A DNA stretch of 64,000 bases from Flavobacterium soyae (GCF_021245985.1 NZ_JAJQXA010000006.1:62001-126000); one strand, 5' to 3'; positions 37,748-49,488 are shown, counted from the first letter of the stretch. The notes: generated by a model from the sequence alone, not told the origin. Program-made: numbers and translations.

Positions 37748-38116
37748 ATGGTACAACAGGAATCAAGACTAAAAGTAGCAGATAACACGGGAGCAAAAGA
37801 AGTTTTAACTATTCGTGTTTTAGGAGGTACCAAAAGAAGGTATGCCTCTGTTGGTGACAAGATTGTAGTATCTATTAAAGATGCAACTCCAAACGGTAAC
37901 GTGAAAAAAGGAGCTGTTTCAACTGCAGTTGTTGTGCGTACCAAAAAAGAAGTGAGAAGAGCTGATGGTTCTTATATCCGTTTCGATGACAATGCATGTG
38001 TTCTTTTGAATGCAGCAGGGGAAATGAGAGGAACTCGTGTTTTTGGTCCGGTAGCAAGAGAACTTCGTGAAAAACAATTCATGAAAATTGTATCATTAGC
38101 ACCAGAAGTGCTTTAA
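37748..38116 (+). CDS. rplN: 50S ribosomal protein L14
   Basis: 122 residues. [19 protein letters not shown] opens it, with [18 protein letters not shown] near 75-92. It contacts L19 and the 30S bridge B8. It begins 2 nt after rpsQ. Confidence 0.99.
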
Positions 38117-38127
38117 TTCGTTTTAAG

Positions 38128-38442
38128 ATGATAAAGCTAAAAATAAAATCAGGAGATATCGTAAGAGTTATTGCCGGAGACCATAAAGGTGCTGAAGGTA
38201 AAGTTTTACGTGTTTACCGTGAGAAAAATAAAGCGATAGTTGAAGGTGTTAACCTGGTTTCAAAACATACAAAACCAAGTGCTAAAAACCCTCAAGGTGG
38301 TATCGTTAAGAAAGAGGCTTCTATTCAAATTTCTAACATTGCACTAATTGATCCTAAAACTAAGGAAACAACTAGAGTAGGTATTAGAGTAGAAGGAGAT
38401 AAGAAAGTAAGATTTTCAAAAAAATCTAATCAAGTACTATAG
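38128..38442 (+). CDS. rplX: 50S ribosomal protein L24
   Basis: 104 residues with a KOW motif ([23 protein letters not shown], 4-26) and [15 protein letters not shown] near 46-60. It is an initiator of 50S assembly. Confidence 0.99.
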
Positions 38443-38444
38443 TA

Positions 38445-38996
38445 ATGGCATATACACCTAGACTAAAAGAAGAATATAAGAGTAGAGTAATCTCTGCTCT
38501 TAAAGAAGAGTTCGGATATACAAACGTTATGCAAGTTCCAAAACTTGAAAAAATCGTTTTGAGCCGTGGAGTTGGTGCAGCTGTATCTGATAAAAAACTT
38601 ATTGACTATGCAGTTGATGAGTTAACAAAGATCACTGGACAAAAAGCAGTATCTACAATTTCAAAGAAAGACGTTGCGTCTTTCAAATTGAGAAAAGGGA
38701 TGCCTATTGGAGCAAAAGTTACATTACGTGGTGAAAGAATGTATGAGTTTTTAGATAGACTTATTACTTCTGCTTTACCGCGTGTTAGAGATTTTAGTGG
38801 TATTAAAGCTACTGGTTTCGACGGAAGAGGTAACTACAATCTTGGAGTTTTGGAGCAAATCATTTTCCCGGAAATTGATATTGACAAAGTAAACAAAATC
38901 TCAGGAATGGATATTACATTTGTTACTACTGCAAAAACAGACAAGGAAGCAAAGTCATTATTGGCTGAATTAGGATTACCTTTTAAAAAGAATTAA
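38445..38996 (+). CDS. rplE: 50S ribosomal protein L5
   Basis: 183 residues. It binds 5S r[21 protein letters not shown] near 27-44 and the [18 protein letters not shown] loop near 117-134 are conserved. Two nucleotides separate it from rplX. Confidence 0.99.
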   Translation: MAYTPRLKEEYKSRVISALKEEFGYTNVMQVPKLEKIVLSRGVGAAVSDKKLIDYAVDELTKITGQKAVSTISKKDVASFKLRKGMPIGAKVTLRGERMYEFLDRLITSALPRVRDFSGIKATGFDGRGNYNLGVLEQIIFPEIDIDKVNKISGMDITFVTTAKTDKEAKSLLAELGLPFKKN

Positions 38997-38999
38997 GAT

Positions 39000-39269
39000 A
39001 TGGCTAAAGAATCAATGAAAGCCCGTGAGGTGAAAAGAGAAAAAACGGTAGCTAAGTATGCTGAAAAGAGAAAAGCTTTATTAGAAGCTGGAGACTACGA
39101 AGGTTTACAAAGATTACCAAAAAACGCTTCACCTGTTCGTTTACACAACCGTTGTAAATTAACTGGAAGACCAAGAGGTTATATCCGTCAATTCGGTATT
39201 TCACGTGTAACTTTCCGTGAAATGGCTAACAATGGATTAATTCCAGGTGTAAAAAAAGCCAGCTGGTAA
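39000..39269 (+). CDS. rpsN: 30S ribosomal protein S14, zinc-free form
   Basis: 89 residues. The long form without CXXC zinc knuckles; only one Cys is present ([11 protein letters not shown]). The C-terminal core [18 protein letters not shown] is conserved. The short zinc form would be about 61 residues with four Cys. Confidence 0.98.
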
Positions 39270-39347
39270 TTTAAAAAAGTTTATAAATTGATTAAAGGTT
39301 CAGGAGGCAGGGTGCTTCCTGAAAACCATAATCGCAATCAAATACAT

Positions 39348-39746
39348 ATGTATACAGATCCTATTGCAGATTATTTGACTAGAGTTCGTAACGCTGTGGC
39401 AGCAAACCACAAAGTTGTTGAAATTCCAGCTTCTAATCTTAAAAAAGAAATAACTAAGATCTTATTTGATCAAGGTTATATCTTAAGTTACAAATTTGAG
39501 ACGAACACTGTTCAAGGTTCTATCAAAATTGCTTTAAAGTATGATAAAGATACTAAAGAGCCTGTAATTAAAGATATCCAAAGAATTAGTAAACCTGGTT
39601 TACGTAAGTACGCAGGTGCTGCCAAATTACCAAGAATCCTTAACGGATTAGGAATTGCTATTGTTTCTACATCAAAAGGTTTGATGACAGGAAAACAAGC
39701 TAAGCAATTAAATGTAGGTGGTGAAGTAATTTGTTACGTATACTAA
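39348..39746 (+). CDS. rpsH: 30S ribosomal protein S8
   Basis: 132 residues from the ATG at 39348 (MYTDPIADYLTRVRNA, the normal S8 start). The frame runs back to a TTG at 39288, which would add 20 unconserved residues and is rejected, leaving a 78-nt gap after rpsN. The C-terminal STSKGLMTGKQAKQLNVGGEVICYVY is typical. In E. coli S8 represses the spc operon. Confidence 0.97.
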   Translation: MYTDPIADYLTRVRNAVAANHKVVEIPASNLKKEITKILFDQGYILSYKFETNTVQGSIKIALKYDKDTKEPVIKDIQRISKPGLRKYAGAAKLPRILNGLGIAIVSTSKGLMTGKQAKQLNVGGEVICYVY

Positions 39747-39764
39747 TTTTAAACACTAGATAAG

Positions 39765-40307
39765 ATGTCAAGAATAGGTAAAAGCCCAATTGTAATCCCT
39801 GCTGGTGTAACTGTAGAAGTTAAAGACGGTATTATTACAGTAAAAGGAAAAAAAGGTCAATTAGTTCAGGAGTTTTCGGACGTAAATGTAACTGTTGAAG
39901 GCGATCAAGTTTTAGTTGAAAGATCGTCTGATCATAAAGACCACAGAGCAAAACACGGATTATTCAGATCTTTGATCAATAATATGATTATCGGTGTTTC
40001 TGAAGGTTTTACAAAAGAACTAGAATTAGTTGGAGTTGGTTATAGAGCTTCAAACCAAGGTCAAAAATTAGATTTAGCTCTTGGATATTCTCACAATATT
40101 GTTTTAGAAATTGCTCCAGAAGTAGCTTTAGAAACAATATCTGAAAAAGGTAAGAACCCAATCGTAAAATTAACATCATTTGATAAACAACTTTTAGGTC
40201 AAGTTGCTGCGAAAATCAGAGGTTTCCGTAAGCCAGAGCCATACAAAGGTAAAGGTGTTAAATTTGTGGGTGAAGTATTAAGAAGAAAAGCAGGTAAATC
40301 AGCTTAA
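39765..40307 (+). CDS. rplF: 50S ribosomal protein L6
   Basis: 180 residues, two tandem alpha/beta domains. [15 protein letters not shown] opens it and the C-terminal signature [20 protein letters not shown] near 151-170 is intact. It binds near the sarcin-ricin loop. Confidence 0.99.
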   Translation: MSRIGKSPIVIPAGVTVEVKDGIITVKGKKGQLVQEFSDVNVTVEGDQVLVERSSDHKDHRAKHGLFRSLINNMIIGVSEGFTKELELVGVGYRASNQGQKLDLALGYSHNIVLEIAPEVALETISEKGKNPIVKLTSFDKQLLGQVAAKIRGFRKPEPYKGKGVKFVGEVLRRKAGKSA

Positions 40308-40318
40308 AAAATAAGATT

Positions 40319-40669
40319 ATGTCATTAACAAAATCTGAAAGAAGACAGAGAATTAAATTCAGAATTAGAAAAACGATTAGTGGTTCTGCTGCTAAACCAA
40401 GACTATCTGTATTTAGAAGTAACAAAGAAATTTATGCTCAACTTATTGATGATGTAAATGGAGTTACTATATTAGCTGCATCTTCGAGAGAAAAAGAAAT
40501 AGGAAAAGGTACTAACGTTGAAATCGCTGCTGCTGTTGGAAAATTAGTTGCAGAGAAAGCGTTAAAAGCTGGGATTGATACCATTACTTTTGATAGAGGT
40601 GGTTATTTATATCACGGTCGTATTAAATCATTAGCAGAAGGCGCAAGAGCGGCTGGACTTAAATTCTAA
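40319..40669 (+). CDS. rplR: 50S ribosomal protein L18
   Basis: 116 residues. 5S rRNA-binding. [21 protein letters not shown], then [22 protein letters not shown] near the C-terminus. Confidence 0.99.
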   Translation: MSLTKSERRQRIKFRIRKTISGSAAKPRLSVFRSNKEIYAQLIDDVNGVTILAASSREKEIGKGTNVEIAAAVGKLVAEKALKAGIDTITFDRGGYLYHGRIKSLAEGARAAGLKF

Positions 40670-40675
40670 TATATT

Positions 40676-41197
40676 ATGTCTAAATACAAAAATGTAGAAT
40701 TGGTAAAACCAAGTGGTCTTGAACTTAAAGATCGTCTGGTAAGTGTTAATCGTGTTACTAAAGTTACAAAAGGAGGTAGAGCTTTTGGTTTTTCTGCTAT
40801 TGTAGTTGTAGGTGATGAAAATGGAGTAGTTGGTCACGGATTAGGAAAATCTAAAGACGTTTCTGAAGCAATTGCGAAAGCAGTAGAAGATGCTAAGAAA
40901 AATTTGGTAAAAATTCCTTTAAATGGTCAATCAGTTCCTCACGAACAAAAAGGAAAATTTGGTGGTGCACGTGTATTCTTAATTCCTGCTTCTCATGGTA
41001 CAGGAGTTATTGCTGGTGGAGCTGTTCGTTCAGTTCTTGAATCAGTTGGTATTCATGATGTATTATCAAAATCTCAAGGATCGTCAAATCCTCATAACGT
41101 AGTTAAAGCAACTTTTGATGCTTTATTACAAATGAGAAGCGCTCATACTGTTGCAAAACAAAGAGGTGTTTCTTTAGAAAAAGTTTTTAAAGGTTAA
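40676..41197 (+). CDS. rpsE: 30S ribosomal protein S5
   Basis: 173 residues. The N-terminal double-stranded RNA-binding domain has [21 protein letters not shown] near 26-46, where spectinomycin-resistance changes map in other bacteria (the wild-type loop is kept). The C-terminal domain includes [15 protein letters not shown]. Confidence 0.99.
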   Translation: MSKYKNVELVKPSGLELKDRLVSVNRVTKVTKGGRAFGFSAIVVVGDENGVVGHGLGKSKDVSEAIAKAVEDAKKNLVKIPLNGQSVPHEQKGKFGGARVFLIPASHGTGVIAGGAVRSVLESVGIHDVLSKSQGSSNPHNVVKATFDALLQMRSAHTVAKQRGVSLEKVFKG

Positions 41198-41208
41198 TCA
41201 AGTAAATT

Positions 41209-41391
41209 ATGGCTAAATTATTAGTAAAACAAGTAAGAAGCAAGATCAACTGTCCTCTTTCTCAAAAGAGAGGTTTAGAAGCTTTAGGTCTACGTAAAAT
41301 GGGACAAGTTGTAGAGCATGAGTCAAATCCTGCTATCCTTGGTATGATAAATAAAGTTAAACACTTAGTTTCTGTTGAAGAAGCTAAATAA
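41209..41391 (+). CDS. rpmD: 50S ribosomal protein L30
   Basis: 60 residues, single ferredoxin-like domain ([30 protein letters not shown]). The gene is kept in the usual rpsE-rpmD-rplO order. Confidence 0.98.
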   Translation: MAKLLVKQVRSKINCPLSQKRGLEALGLRKMGQVVEHESNPAILGMINKVKHLVSVEEAK

Positions 41392-41402
41392 CAAATACTG
41401 TT

Positions 41403-41855
41403 ATGAATTTAAGTAACTTACAACCTGCTGAAGGATCAACGCACAATCAAAATAAAAGATTAGGTAGAGGAGAAGGTTCTGGAAAAGGTGGCACTGCTGC
41501 AAGAGGTCACAAAGGAGCAAAATCTCGTTCTGGTTATTCTAAAAAGATTGGTTTTGAGGGTGGACAAATGCCACTTCAAAGACGTGTTCCTAAGTTTGGT
41601 TTCAAAAACATCAATCGTAAAGAATACGAAGGTGTTAATTTAGATACGCTTCAATTATTAGTAGACAATGGTGTGATTACTGATTCTGTTTCAATGACAG
41701 ATTTCGTGGCAAATCGTCTAGCTACCAAAAATGAAATCGTTAAGATTTTAGGTAGAGGAGAATTGAAAGCAAAATTAAAAGTAACTGCCCACAAATTTAC
41801 TGCTACTGCAAAAGCTGCTATTGAGGCTGCTGGTGGAGAAGCTGTAACTATATAA
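41403..41855 (+). CDS. rplO: 50S ribosomal protein L15
   Basis: 150 residues. MNLSNLQPAEGSTHNQNKRLGRGEGSG opens it and the Gly-rich arm GKGGTAARGHKGAKSRSG near 28-45 penetrates the 50S. The C-terminal domain is complete. It lies 13 nt before secY. Confidence 0.98.
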   Translation: MNLSNLQPAEGSTHNQNKRLGRGEGSGKGGTAARGHKGAKSRSGYSKKIGFEGGQMPLQRRVPKFGFKNINRKEYEGVNLDTLQLLVDNGVITDSVSMTDFVANRLATKNEIVKILGRGELKAKLKVTAHKFTATAKAAIEAAGGEAVTI

Positions 41856-41868
41856 CTTATCTATTAAG

Positions 41869-43215
41869 ATGAAGAAATTTATTGAATCAATAAGTAATGT
41901 TTGGAAAATCGAAGAACTGAAAAACAGAATCTTAATTACATTAGGATTGCTTTTAGTATATCGTTTTGGTGCACACGTTACGCTTCCTGGAATTGACGCA
42001 ACTCAATTAACAGGTTTAGCGGGACAAACTAAAAATGGTTTAGGATCTATCCTAGACATGTTTACTGGGGGTGCTTTCTCTAAAGCTTCAGTTTTTGCTT
42101 TAGGTATTATGCCTTATATTTCTGCATCTATTGTTGTTCAGTTAATGGGAATTGCGATTCCTTATTTACAAAAACTTCAAAATGACGGAGAAAGTGGTAG
42201 AAAAAAGATTAATCAAATCACTCGTTGGTTGACTATAGCTATTACACTGGTTCAAGGTCCAACTTATATCTATAATTTATACAGAACATTGCCTGGTAGT
42301 GCTTTTCTACTAGGCTTTAATTCACCTGAATTTTTGTTCTCCTCTGTTATCATCTTAGTTACAGGTACAATTTTTGCTATGTGGCTTGGTGAAAAAATTA
42401 CTGATAAAGGTATTGGAAATGGAATTTCATTATTAATTATGGTTGGTATCCTAGCTCGTTTACCTCAAGCTTTTATTCAAGAGTTTACAACGAGAGTTAC
42501 CAACAACAATGGAGGTCCAATGTTGTTAGTTATTGAAATTATTGTGTGGTTATTAGTAATCATTTCTTGTGTATTGCTTACAATGGCAGTACGTAGAATC
42601 CCGGTTCAATACGCTCGTCGTACAACAACTGGTGATTATGAGCAAGATTTGGCAGGCGGTAATAGACAATGGATTCCTCTTAAGCTTAATGCTTCTGGAG
42701 TTATGCCAATCATTTTTGCTCAGGCAATTATGTTTATCCCTGCAGCTGTAGCTGGATTGTCTAAGTCAGATACATCACAATCTATTGTTGGTGCATTTAG
42801 TAATATGTTTGGTTTCTGGTATAATTTTGTTTTTGCAACTTTAATTATTGTATTTACATTCTTTTATACTGCAATCACTGTACCTACTAACAAAATGGCT
42901 GATGATTTAAAAAGAAGCGGCGGTTTTATTCCTGGAGTTCGTCCGGGAGCTGAAACTTCAGATTTCTTAGATAAAGTGATGTCTTTAATAACTTTCCCAG
43001 GATCTTTATTCCTTGCTTTGATTGCTGTGTTCCCAGCTATTGTTGTAAGTATTATGGATGTACAACAATCTTGGGCAATGTTTTTTGGAGGTACCTCATT
43101 AATAATTATGGTTGGGGTTGCAATAGACACTATTCAACAAATCAATTCATACTTGTTAAACAAACATTATGATGGTTTAATGAAGACTGGTAAAAATAGA
43201 AAAGCAGTAGCTTAA
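41869..43215 (+). CDS. secY: Protein translocase subunit SecY
   Basis: 448 residues with ten transmembrane helices, the channel of the Sec translocon. The plug region [32 protein letters not shown] near 57-88 and the cytoplasmic loops with [20 protein letters not shown] near 248-267 and [13 protein letters not shown] near 346-358 are conserved. In many bacteria adk and map follow; here infA follows after 7 nt. Confidence 0.99.
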   Translation: MKKFIESISNVWKIEELKNRILITLGLLLVYRFGAHVTLPGIDATQLTGLAGQTKNGLGSILDMFTGGAFSKASVFALGIMPYISASIVVQLMGIAIPYLQKLQNDGESGRKKINQITRWLTIAITLVQGPTYIYNLYRTLPGSAFLLGFNSPEFLFSSVIILVTGTIFAMWLGEKITDKGIGNGISLLIMVGILARLPQAFIQEFTTRVTNNNGGPMLLVIEIIVWLLVIISCVLLTMAVRRIPVQYARRTTTGDYEQDLAGGNRQWIPLKLNASGVMPIIFAQAIMFIPAAVAGLSKSDTSQSIVGAFSNMFGFWYNFVFATLIIVFTFFYTAITVPTNKMADDLKRSGGFIPGVRPGAETSDFLDKVMSLITFPGSLFLALIAVFPAIVVSIMDVQQSWAMFFGGTSLIIMVGVAIDTIQQINSYLLNKHYDGLMKTGKNRKAVA

Positions 43216-43222
43216 TATATTT

Positions 43223-43438
43223 ATGGCAAAACAATCAGCAATAGAACAAGACGGATCAATCATTGAAGCATTATCTAATGCGATGTTCCGTGTGGAGTTA
43301 GAAAATGGACATATTGTAATTGCTCATATTTCTGGAAAAATGCGTATGCATTATATCAAGTTATTACCTGGTGATAAAGTGAAACTGGAAATGAGTCCTT
43401 ACGATTTGTCAAAAGCAAGAATTACTTATCGATATTAA
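43223..43438 (+). CDS. infA: Translation initiation factor IF-1
   Basis: 71 residues, S1-type OB fold: [26 protein letters not shown], then [19 protein letters not shown]. It blocks the A site during initiation. Placed between secY and rpmJ. Confidence 0.99.
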   Translation: MAKQSAIEQDGSIIEALSNAMFRVELENGHIVIAHISGKMRMHYIKLLPGDKVKLEMSPYDLSKARITYRY

Positions 43439-43450
43439 AGGATATTCACT

Positions 43451-43567
43451 ATGAAAGTTAGAGCATCAGTAAAAAAGAGAAGTGCCGAGTGCATTATCGT
43501 GCGTAGAAAAGGAAGATTGTACGTGATAAACAAAAAGAATCCTAGATTTAAACAAAGACAAGGATAA
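43451..43567 (+). CDS. rpmJ: 50S ribosomal protein L36, zinc-free form
   Basis: 38 residues, [20 protein letters not shown]... ending NPRFKQRQG. It is read directly from the sequence and is easily missed because of its size. The zinc form has three Cys and a His; this copy has a single Cys (residue 14) and no zinc knuckle. It starts 12 nt after infA and lies 2 nt before rpsM, the standard place. Confidence 0.97.
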
Positions 43568-43569
43568 TT

Positions 43570-43944
43570 ATGGCAAGAATAGCAGGGGTAGATATCCCAA
43601 AAAACAAAAGAGGTGTTATAGCACTTACCTACATCTTCGGATTAGGAAAAAGTAGAGCTATTGAGATTTTAGAAAAAGCTCAAGTTAGCCAAGATAAAAA
43701 AGTTCAAGATTGGAATGATGACGAGATCGGAGCGATTCGTGATGCTGTTTCATTTTACAAAATTGAAGGAGAATTACGTTCTGAAGTTTCTTTGAACATC
43801 AAACGTTTAATGGATATTGGTTGTTATAGAGGAATTCGTCATAGATCTGGTCTTCCATTAAGAGGTCAAAGAACTAAAAACAACTCTAGAACAAGAAAAG
43901 GAAAAAGAAAAACTGTTGCTAACAAGAAAAAAGCAACTAAATAA
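43570..43944 (+). CDS. rpsM: 30S ribosomal protein S13
   Basis: 124 residues. [26 protein letters not shown] with the H2TH region, and C-terminal [22 protein letters not shown] that reaches the P-site tRNA. Standard place, two nucleotides after rpmJ. Confidence 0.99.
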   Translation: MARIAGVDIPKNKRGVIALTYIFGLGKSRAIEILEKAQVSQDKKVQDWNDDEIGAIRDAVSFYKIEGELRSEVSLNIKRLMDIGCYRGIRHRSGLPLRGQRTKNNSRTRKGKRKTVANKKKATK

Positions 43945-43952
43945 TAAGTAAT

Positions 43953-44336
43953 ATGGCTAAAGCAACTGCAAAAAAACGTAAAGTTATCGTTGAATCAACG
44001 GGTGAAGCTCATATTTCTTCGACTTTCAACAATATTATCATTTCTTTGACAAATAAGAAAGGTGAAGTTATTGCTTGGTCTTCAGCTGGTAAAATGGGTT
44101 TCAGAGGTTCTAAAAAGAATACTCCGTATGCAGCTCAAATGGCAGCAGAAGATTGTAGCAAAGTAGCTCTTGAGGCAGGACTTAAAAAAGTTAAGGTTTA
44201 TGTAAAAGGACCAGGAAACGGACGTGAGTCTGCTATCCGTTCTATTCATAACGGTGGAATTGAAGTTACTGAGATTATCGACGTTACTCCAATGCCGCAC
44301 AACGGATGTCGTCCTCCAAAAAGACGTAGAGTTTAA
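43953..44336 (+). CDS. rpsK: 30S ribosomal protein S11
   Basis: 127 residues. [23 protein letters not shown] near 18-40, and the platform motif [19 protein letters not shown] at the C-terminus, whose NG can isomerise to isoaspartate in E. coli. Confidence 0.99.
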
Positions 44337-44359
44337 TTTTTTATTTTTATAGTATAATC

Positions 44360-44413
44360 AAGGTAGAATATAGATTATCGGAGGATTAGACCTGAATTCA
44401 TAATCTCTACCTT
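44360..44413 (+). promoter_or_regulatory. Structured leader before rpsD
   Basis: In the 91-bp rpsK-rpsD gap AAGGTAGA (44360-44367) pairs with TCTACCTT (44406-44413) and GATTAT (44373-44378) pairs with ATAATC (44400-44405). A 5-nt bulge on the left arm (44368-44372) separates the helices, and a 21-nt loop carries a GGAGG and AGG/CCT. It has no T-run, so it is not a terminator. It is a candidate S4-binding autoregulatory element. Confidence 0.6.
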
Positions 44414-44427
44414 AAAATTTTTTTAAA

Positions 44428-45033
44428 ATGGCAAGATATACTGGTCCAAAAACCAAAATCGCTCGTAAATTTGGCGAAGCAATCTTCGGAGATGATAAAT
44501 CTTTCGAAAAAAGAAATTACCCACCTGGACAACACGGGATGGCTAAGAAAAGAGGAAAAAAATCTGAGTATGCTGTTCAGTTAATGGAAAAGCAAAAAGC
44601 TAAATATTCTTATGGAATTTTAGAAAAACAATTCAGAAATTTATTCGAAAAAGCATCAGCTACTAAAGGTGTAACTGGTGAAGTTTTATTACAACTATGT
44701 GAAGCAAGATTAGATAATGTTGTTTTTAGAATGGGAATTGCTCCATCTAGAAGAGGTGCTCGTCAAATTGTATCTCACAGACACATTACTGTAAACGGAG
44801 AAGTTGTAAACATTCCTTCTTACCACCTAAAACCTGGTGATAAAGTTGCTGTTCGTGAAAAATCTAAATCTTTAGAAGCTATCGAACGTTCTTTATCAAA
44901 TTCAAGTCATGTTTATGAATGGATTACTTGGAACAATGATCTTAAAGAAGGAACTTTTGTTTCTGTACCTGCGAGACTTCAAATTCCAGAAAACATTAAA
45001 GAACAATTAATCGTAGAGTTGTACAACAAATAA
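44428..45033 (+). CDS. rpsD: 30S ribosomal protein S4
   Basis: 201 residues. The N-terminus lacks the zinc CXXC of some S4 proteins. [22 protein letters not shown] (30-51) and the S4 RNA-binding domain [26 protein letters not shown] (about 92-117) are conserved. It primes 30S assembly, and in E. coli it represses the alpha operon. A hairpin leader precedes this gene. Confidence 0.99.
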
Positions 45034-45054
45034 TAATTGACTTAGTCGAAATTT

Positions 45055-46047
45055 ATGGCAATATTTAATTTTCAAAAGCCCGATAAAGTTATCATGATCG
45101 ATTCAACCGATTTTGAAGGTAAATTCGAATTTAGACCTTTAGAACCTGGTTATGGATTGACAGTTGGTAATGCACTTAGAAGAGTTTTGCTTTCAGCGTT
45201 AGAAGGTTATGCAATTACATCTGTTCGTATCGAAGGTGTAGATCATGAGTTTTCTACTATTTCAGGTGTTGTTGAAGATGTTACCGAAATTATCCTTAAT
45301 CTTAAACAAGTACGTTTCAAACGTCAAATTGAAGATATCGATAATGAATCAGTTACAATTTCTGTTTCTGGTAAAGATCAATTGACAGCAGGTGATTTTC
45401 AAAAATTTATCTCAGGTTTTCAAGTTTTGAATCCAGACCTTGTTATCTGTAATTTAGATTCTAAAATCAAATTGAACTTCGATCTAACAATCGAAAAAGG
45501 TAGAGGATACGTTCCTGCTGAAGAGAACAAAAAACAGAATGCTGCAATTGGAACGATTTTTACAGATTCTATTTTTACTCCGGTAAAAAATGTAAAATAT
45601 GCAATCGAAAATTTCCGTGTAGAGCAAAAAACAGATTACGAGAAACTAGTTTTTGAAATCAAAACTGATGGATCTATTAATCCAAAAGATGCCCTTACTG
45701 AAGCTGCTAAAGTTTTAATTCACCATTTCATGTTGTTTTCTGATGAAAGAATTACACTTGAGGCTGACGAAATTGCACAAACAGAATCGTATGATGAAGA
45801 GTCATTGCATATGAGACAATTGCTTAAAACTAAGCTTGTTGATATGGATTTATCTGTAAGAGCATTAAATTGCTTGAAAGCGGCTGAAGTTGATACACTT
45901 GGTGATTTAGTATCGTTCAATAAAAATGACCTAATGAAATTCCGTAATTTTGGTAAAAAATCTTTAACTGAACTTGATGAACTTGTTGCAGTTAAGAATT
46001 TAACTTTCGGAATGGATTTAGCTAAATACAAACTAGATAAAGAATAA
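45055..46047 (+). CDS. rpoA: RNA polymerase alpha subunit
   Basis: 330 residues. The N-terminal assembly domain has [24 protein letters not shown] near 27-50. The C-terminal DNA/activator-binding domain has [37 protein letters not shown] near 268-304. Complete. Confidence 0.99.
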   Translation: MAIFNFQKPDKVIMIDSTDFEGKFEFRPLEPGYGLTVGNALRRVLLSALEGYAITSVRIEGVDHEFSTISGVVEDVTEIILNLKQVRFKRQIEDIDNESVTISVSGKDQLTAGDFQKFISGFQVLNPDLVICNLDSKIKLNFDLTIEKGRGYVPAEENKKQNAAIGTIFTDSIFTPVKNVKYAIENFRVEQKTDYEKLVFEIKTDGSINPKDALTEAAKVLIHHFMLFSDERITLEADEIAQTESYDEESLHMRQLLKTKLVDMDLSVRALNCLKAAEVDTLGDLVSFNKNDLMKFRNFGKKSLTELDELVAVKNLTFGMDLAKYKLDKE

Positions 46048-46083
46048 TTCAATCCCGCTTGCGGGATTAAATTTAAAATAGCA

Positions 46084-46575
46084 ATGAGACACGGAAAAAA
46101 ATTCAATCACTTAAGCAGACAGACTGGACATAGAAAAGCTATGTTAGCTAATATGGCTTGTTCTCTTATCGAGCACAAACGTATTAACACTACTGTTGCT
46201 AAAGCTAAAGCGCTTAAACAATTCGTTGAGCCTTTAATCACAAAATCAAAAGAAGATACGACTCACAATCGTCGTATTGTTTTTGCATACTTACGTAGCA
46301 AATATGCTGTAACTGATTTGTTCAGAGATGTAGCTGCTAAAGTTGGAGACCGCCCAGGTGGATACACTCGTATCATTAAAGTTGGAAATCGTTTGGGAGA
46401 TAACGCTGATATGGCGATGATCGAACTTGTAGATTTCAATGAACTTTACAATGGAGGTAAAAAAGAAGTTAAAAAAGCTAAAAGCCGTCGTGGTGGTAAA
46501 GCTAAGAAAGCTGAAGGTACTGCTCCTGAAGCTCCTGCAGCTGAATCAGAATCGACTACTGAAGCTTCTGAATAA
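46084..46575 (+). CDS. rplQ: 50S ribosomal protein L17 with acidic/Lys tail
   Basis: 163 residues. The core (about 1-118) is normal: [27 protein letters not shown], then [23 protein letters not shown]. It is followed by a 45-residue tail that is first Lys/Arg-rich, then Ala/Glu/Pro-rich ([20 protein letters not shown]). Similar tails occur in Bacteroidota L17. It is the last gene of the alpha operon. Confidence 0.98.
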   Translation: MRHGKKFNHLSRQTGHRKAMLANMACSLIEHKRINTTVAKAKALKQFVEPLITKSKEDTTHNRRIVFAYLRSKYAVTDLFRDVAAKVGDRPGGYTRIIKVGNRLGDNADMAMIELVDFNELYNGGKKEVKKAKSRRGGKAKKAEGTAPEAPAAESESTTEASE

Positions 46576-46603
46576 TTATGAAAGTAATGATTCTATAGAA
46601 ATC

Positions 46604-46639
46604 AAGGATAAGCTAATTTTTAGTTTATCCTTTTTTTTT
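46604..46639 (+). terminator. Terminator of the ribosomal superoperon
   Basis: AAGGATAA (46604-46611) pairs with TTATCCTT (46625-46632), extended by one G-U and CTAA/TTAG, for a 13-bp stem, then nine Ts. It comes 28 nt after rplQ. Confidence 0.9.
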
Positions 46640-46716
46640 GATTTTTTTAGAAGAGTAAAATTTAACTTATTTCAGTGTCAAGGTTTTATTTTTATGAATG
46701 AAAAATTTAAAAAATC

Positions 46717-46747
46717 TTGGCAGCGCTCTTTTAAAGAAGTAAATTTG
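46717..46747 (+). promoter_or_regulatory. Promoter of carA
   Basis: TTG (46717-46719), 20-nt spacer, TAAATTTG (46740-46747). The leader before the ATG at 46818 would be about 65 nt. I saw no pyrimidine- or arginine-responsive structure in it. Confidence 0.7.
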
Positions 46748-46817
46748 CAAAATACCTAATTACAAATGAAATATTAATAAGTTTCATAAGACGATTAAAA
46801 ACAATACAAATTAAAGA

Positions 46818-47936
46818 ATGAAATACACAACACGACAAAGCGCCATTTTATTACTTAGCGATGGAACTATCTTTCATGGTAAATCTATCGGAATCAGCGG
46901 TAAAACTTTTGGTGAAGTTTGTTTTAATACTGGAATGACCGGATATCAGGAGATTTTTACTGATCCTTCTTATTTTGGTCAAATTATGGTTGCGACTAAT
47001 CCGCATATTGGTAATTATGGTGTTAATGATTTAGAAGTTGAATCAGACAGCATCAAGATTGCTGGTTTGGTTTGTAAAAACTTTAGCTTTAATTATTCTA
47101 GAGAAGGTGCTTCTGGAAGTCTGGAAGACTACTTTACGAAACAAAATCTAATTTGTATTTCTGATGTTGATACAAGAGCCCTTGTAAGTTACATTCGCGA
47201 CAATGGAGCAATGAATGCGGTAATTTGTACAGATGGAACTCCAGTTGAGGATTTGAAAAAAGAATTAGCAAATGTTCCGGACATGGAAGGTTTGGAGTTA
47301 GCTTCAAAAGTTTCGACTACAGAGCCATATTTTGTTGGCGATGAAAATGCTACATATAAGATTTCTGCACTTGATCTTGGAATTAAAAAGAATATTTTAA
47401 GAAATCTTGCTAAAAGAGATTGCTACATTAAAGTTTTCCCGTACAATTCAACTTATGAAGATCTGAATTCGTTTAATCCAGATGGATTTTTCTTGTCAAA
47501 TGGACCTGGGGATCCAGATCCACTATTTGGTGCAATCGAAGTTGCAAAGAAAATTCTTGAAGAAGATAAACCTTTATTCGGAATCTGTTTAGGACATCAG
47601 GTAATTGCTTTGGCAAATGGCGTTCAGACTTATAAAATGTTTAATGGGCATCGAGGGATTAATCACCCAGTAAAAAATATCATTACAGGAAAAGGAGAAA
47701 TTACTTCTCAAAACCATGGCTTTGCTGTAAAAAAAGAACAATTAGACAATCATCCTGAATTAGAGATTACGCATTTACACTTAAATGATGGTACAGTTGC
47801 AGGTATGCGAATGAAAAATAAGAATTGTTTTTCAGTACAATATCATCCTGAAGCAAGTCCGGGACCCCATGATTCGTCATATTTATTTGATGAATTTGTT
47901 GAGAATATAAAACTAGCTGTGTCTAAAACGATGTAG
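46818..47936 (+). CDS. carA: Carbamoyl-phosphate synthase small subunit
   Basis: 372 residues. It releases ammonia from glutamine for carbamoyl-phosphate synthesis (arginine and pyrimidines). The N-terminal domain includes GMTGYQEIFTDPSY near 39-52. The class-I amidotransferase domain has the catalytic Cys257 in GICLGHQ, with His343 and Glu345 in QYHPEASPGPHD. carB is not next to it: eno follows. Confidence 0.98.
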   Translation: MKYTTRQSAILLLSDGTIFHGKSIGISGKTFGEVCFNTGMTGYQEIFTDPSYFGQIMVATNPHIGNYGVNDLEVESDSIKIAGLVCKNFSFNYSREGASGSLEDYFTKQNLICISDVDTRALVSYIRDNGAMNAVICTDGTPVEDLKKELANVPDMEGLELASKVSTTEPYFVGDENATYKISALDLGIKKNILRNLAKRDCYIKVFPYNSTYEDLNSFNPDGFFLSNGPGDPDPLFGAIEVAKKILEEDKPLFGICLGHQVIALANGVQTYKMFNGHRGINHPVKNIITGKGEITSQNHGFAVKKEQLDNHPELEITHLHLNDGTVAGMRMKNKNCFSVQYHPEASPGPHDSSYLFDEFVENIKLAVSKTM

Positions 47937-47992
47937 TTAATAAATAAAGGTGTTTAGTAAAGAAAATTCGTTTTTAATATTAAATATTTTTC

Positions 47993-48000
47993 TAATTTCG
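47993..48000 (+). promoter_or_regulatory. -7 element TAATTTCG before eno
   Basis: TAATTTCG, one base off the consensus, lies 39 nt before the eno ATG. TTCG (47967-47970), with a 22-nt spacer, could be a weak -33. Confidence 0.5.
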
Positions 48001-48015
48001 AAAAAAAATCTATAA

Positions 48016-49332
<1,317 letters not shown>

Positions 49333-49358
49333 TTGTAAGAGTTATATATTAAGATTAG

Positions 49359-49389
49359 ACCATTCGTTTTGTACGAATGGTTTTTTTTT
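49359..49389 (+). terminator. Terminator after eno
   Basis: ACCATTCGT (49359-49367) pairs perfectly with ACGAATGGT (49373-49381) around a 5-nt loop; nine Ts follow. Confidence 0.9.
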
Positions 49390-49443
49390 GGAGTTTTAAC
49401 AAATTCATAGCAGGATTCTTTTTTTAATTAGTCTTAAATTCCT

Positions 49444-49451
49444 TAGATTTG
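49444..49451 (+). promoter_or_regulatory. -7 element TAGATTTG before gltA
   Basis: A full match to TANNTTTG, 37 nt before the ATG at 49489. The -33 box is not clear. Confidence 0.55.
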
Positions 49452-49488
49452 ATAAATTATTATTTATAGAATTATTTCCGATTATATT

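Noticed and set aside
39288..39347. Upstream TTG extension of rpsH
   Set aside because: The extra 20 residues do not belong to S8; MYTDPIADYLTRVRNA is the normal N-terminus.
46439..46759. Open frame overlapping the 3' end of rplQ and running past its terminator
   Set aside because: It is a Lys/Leu-rich shadow of rplQ in another frame, crosses the intrinsic terminator and has no promoter or conserved motif.
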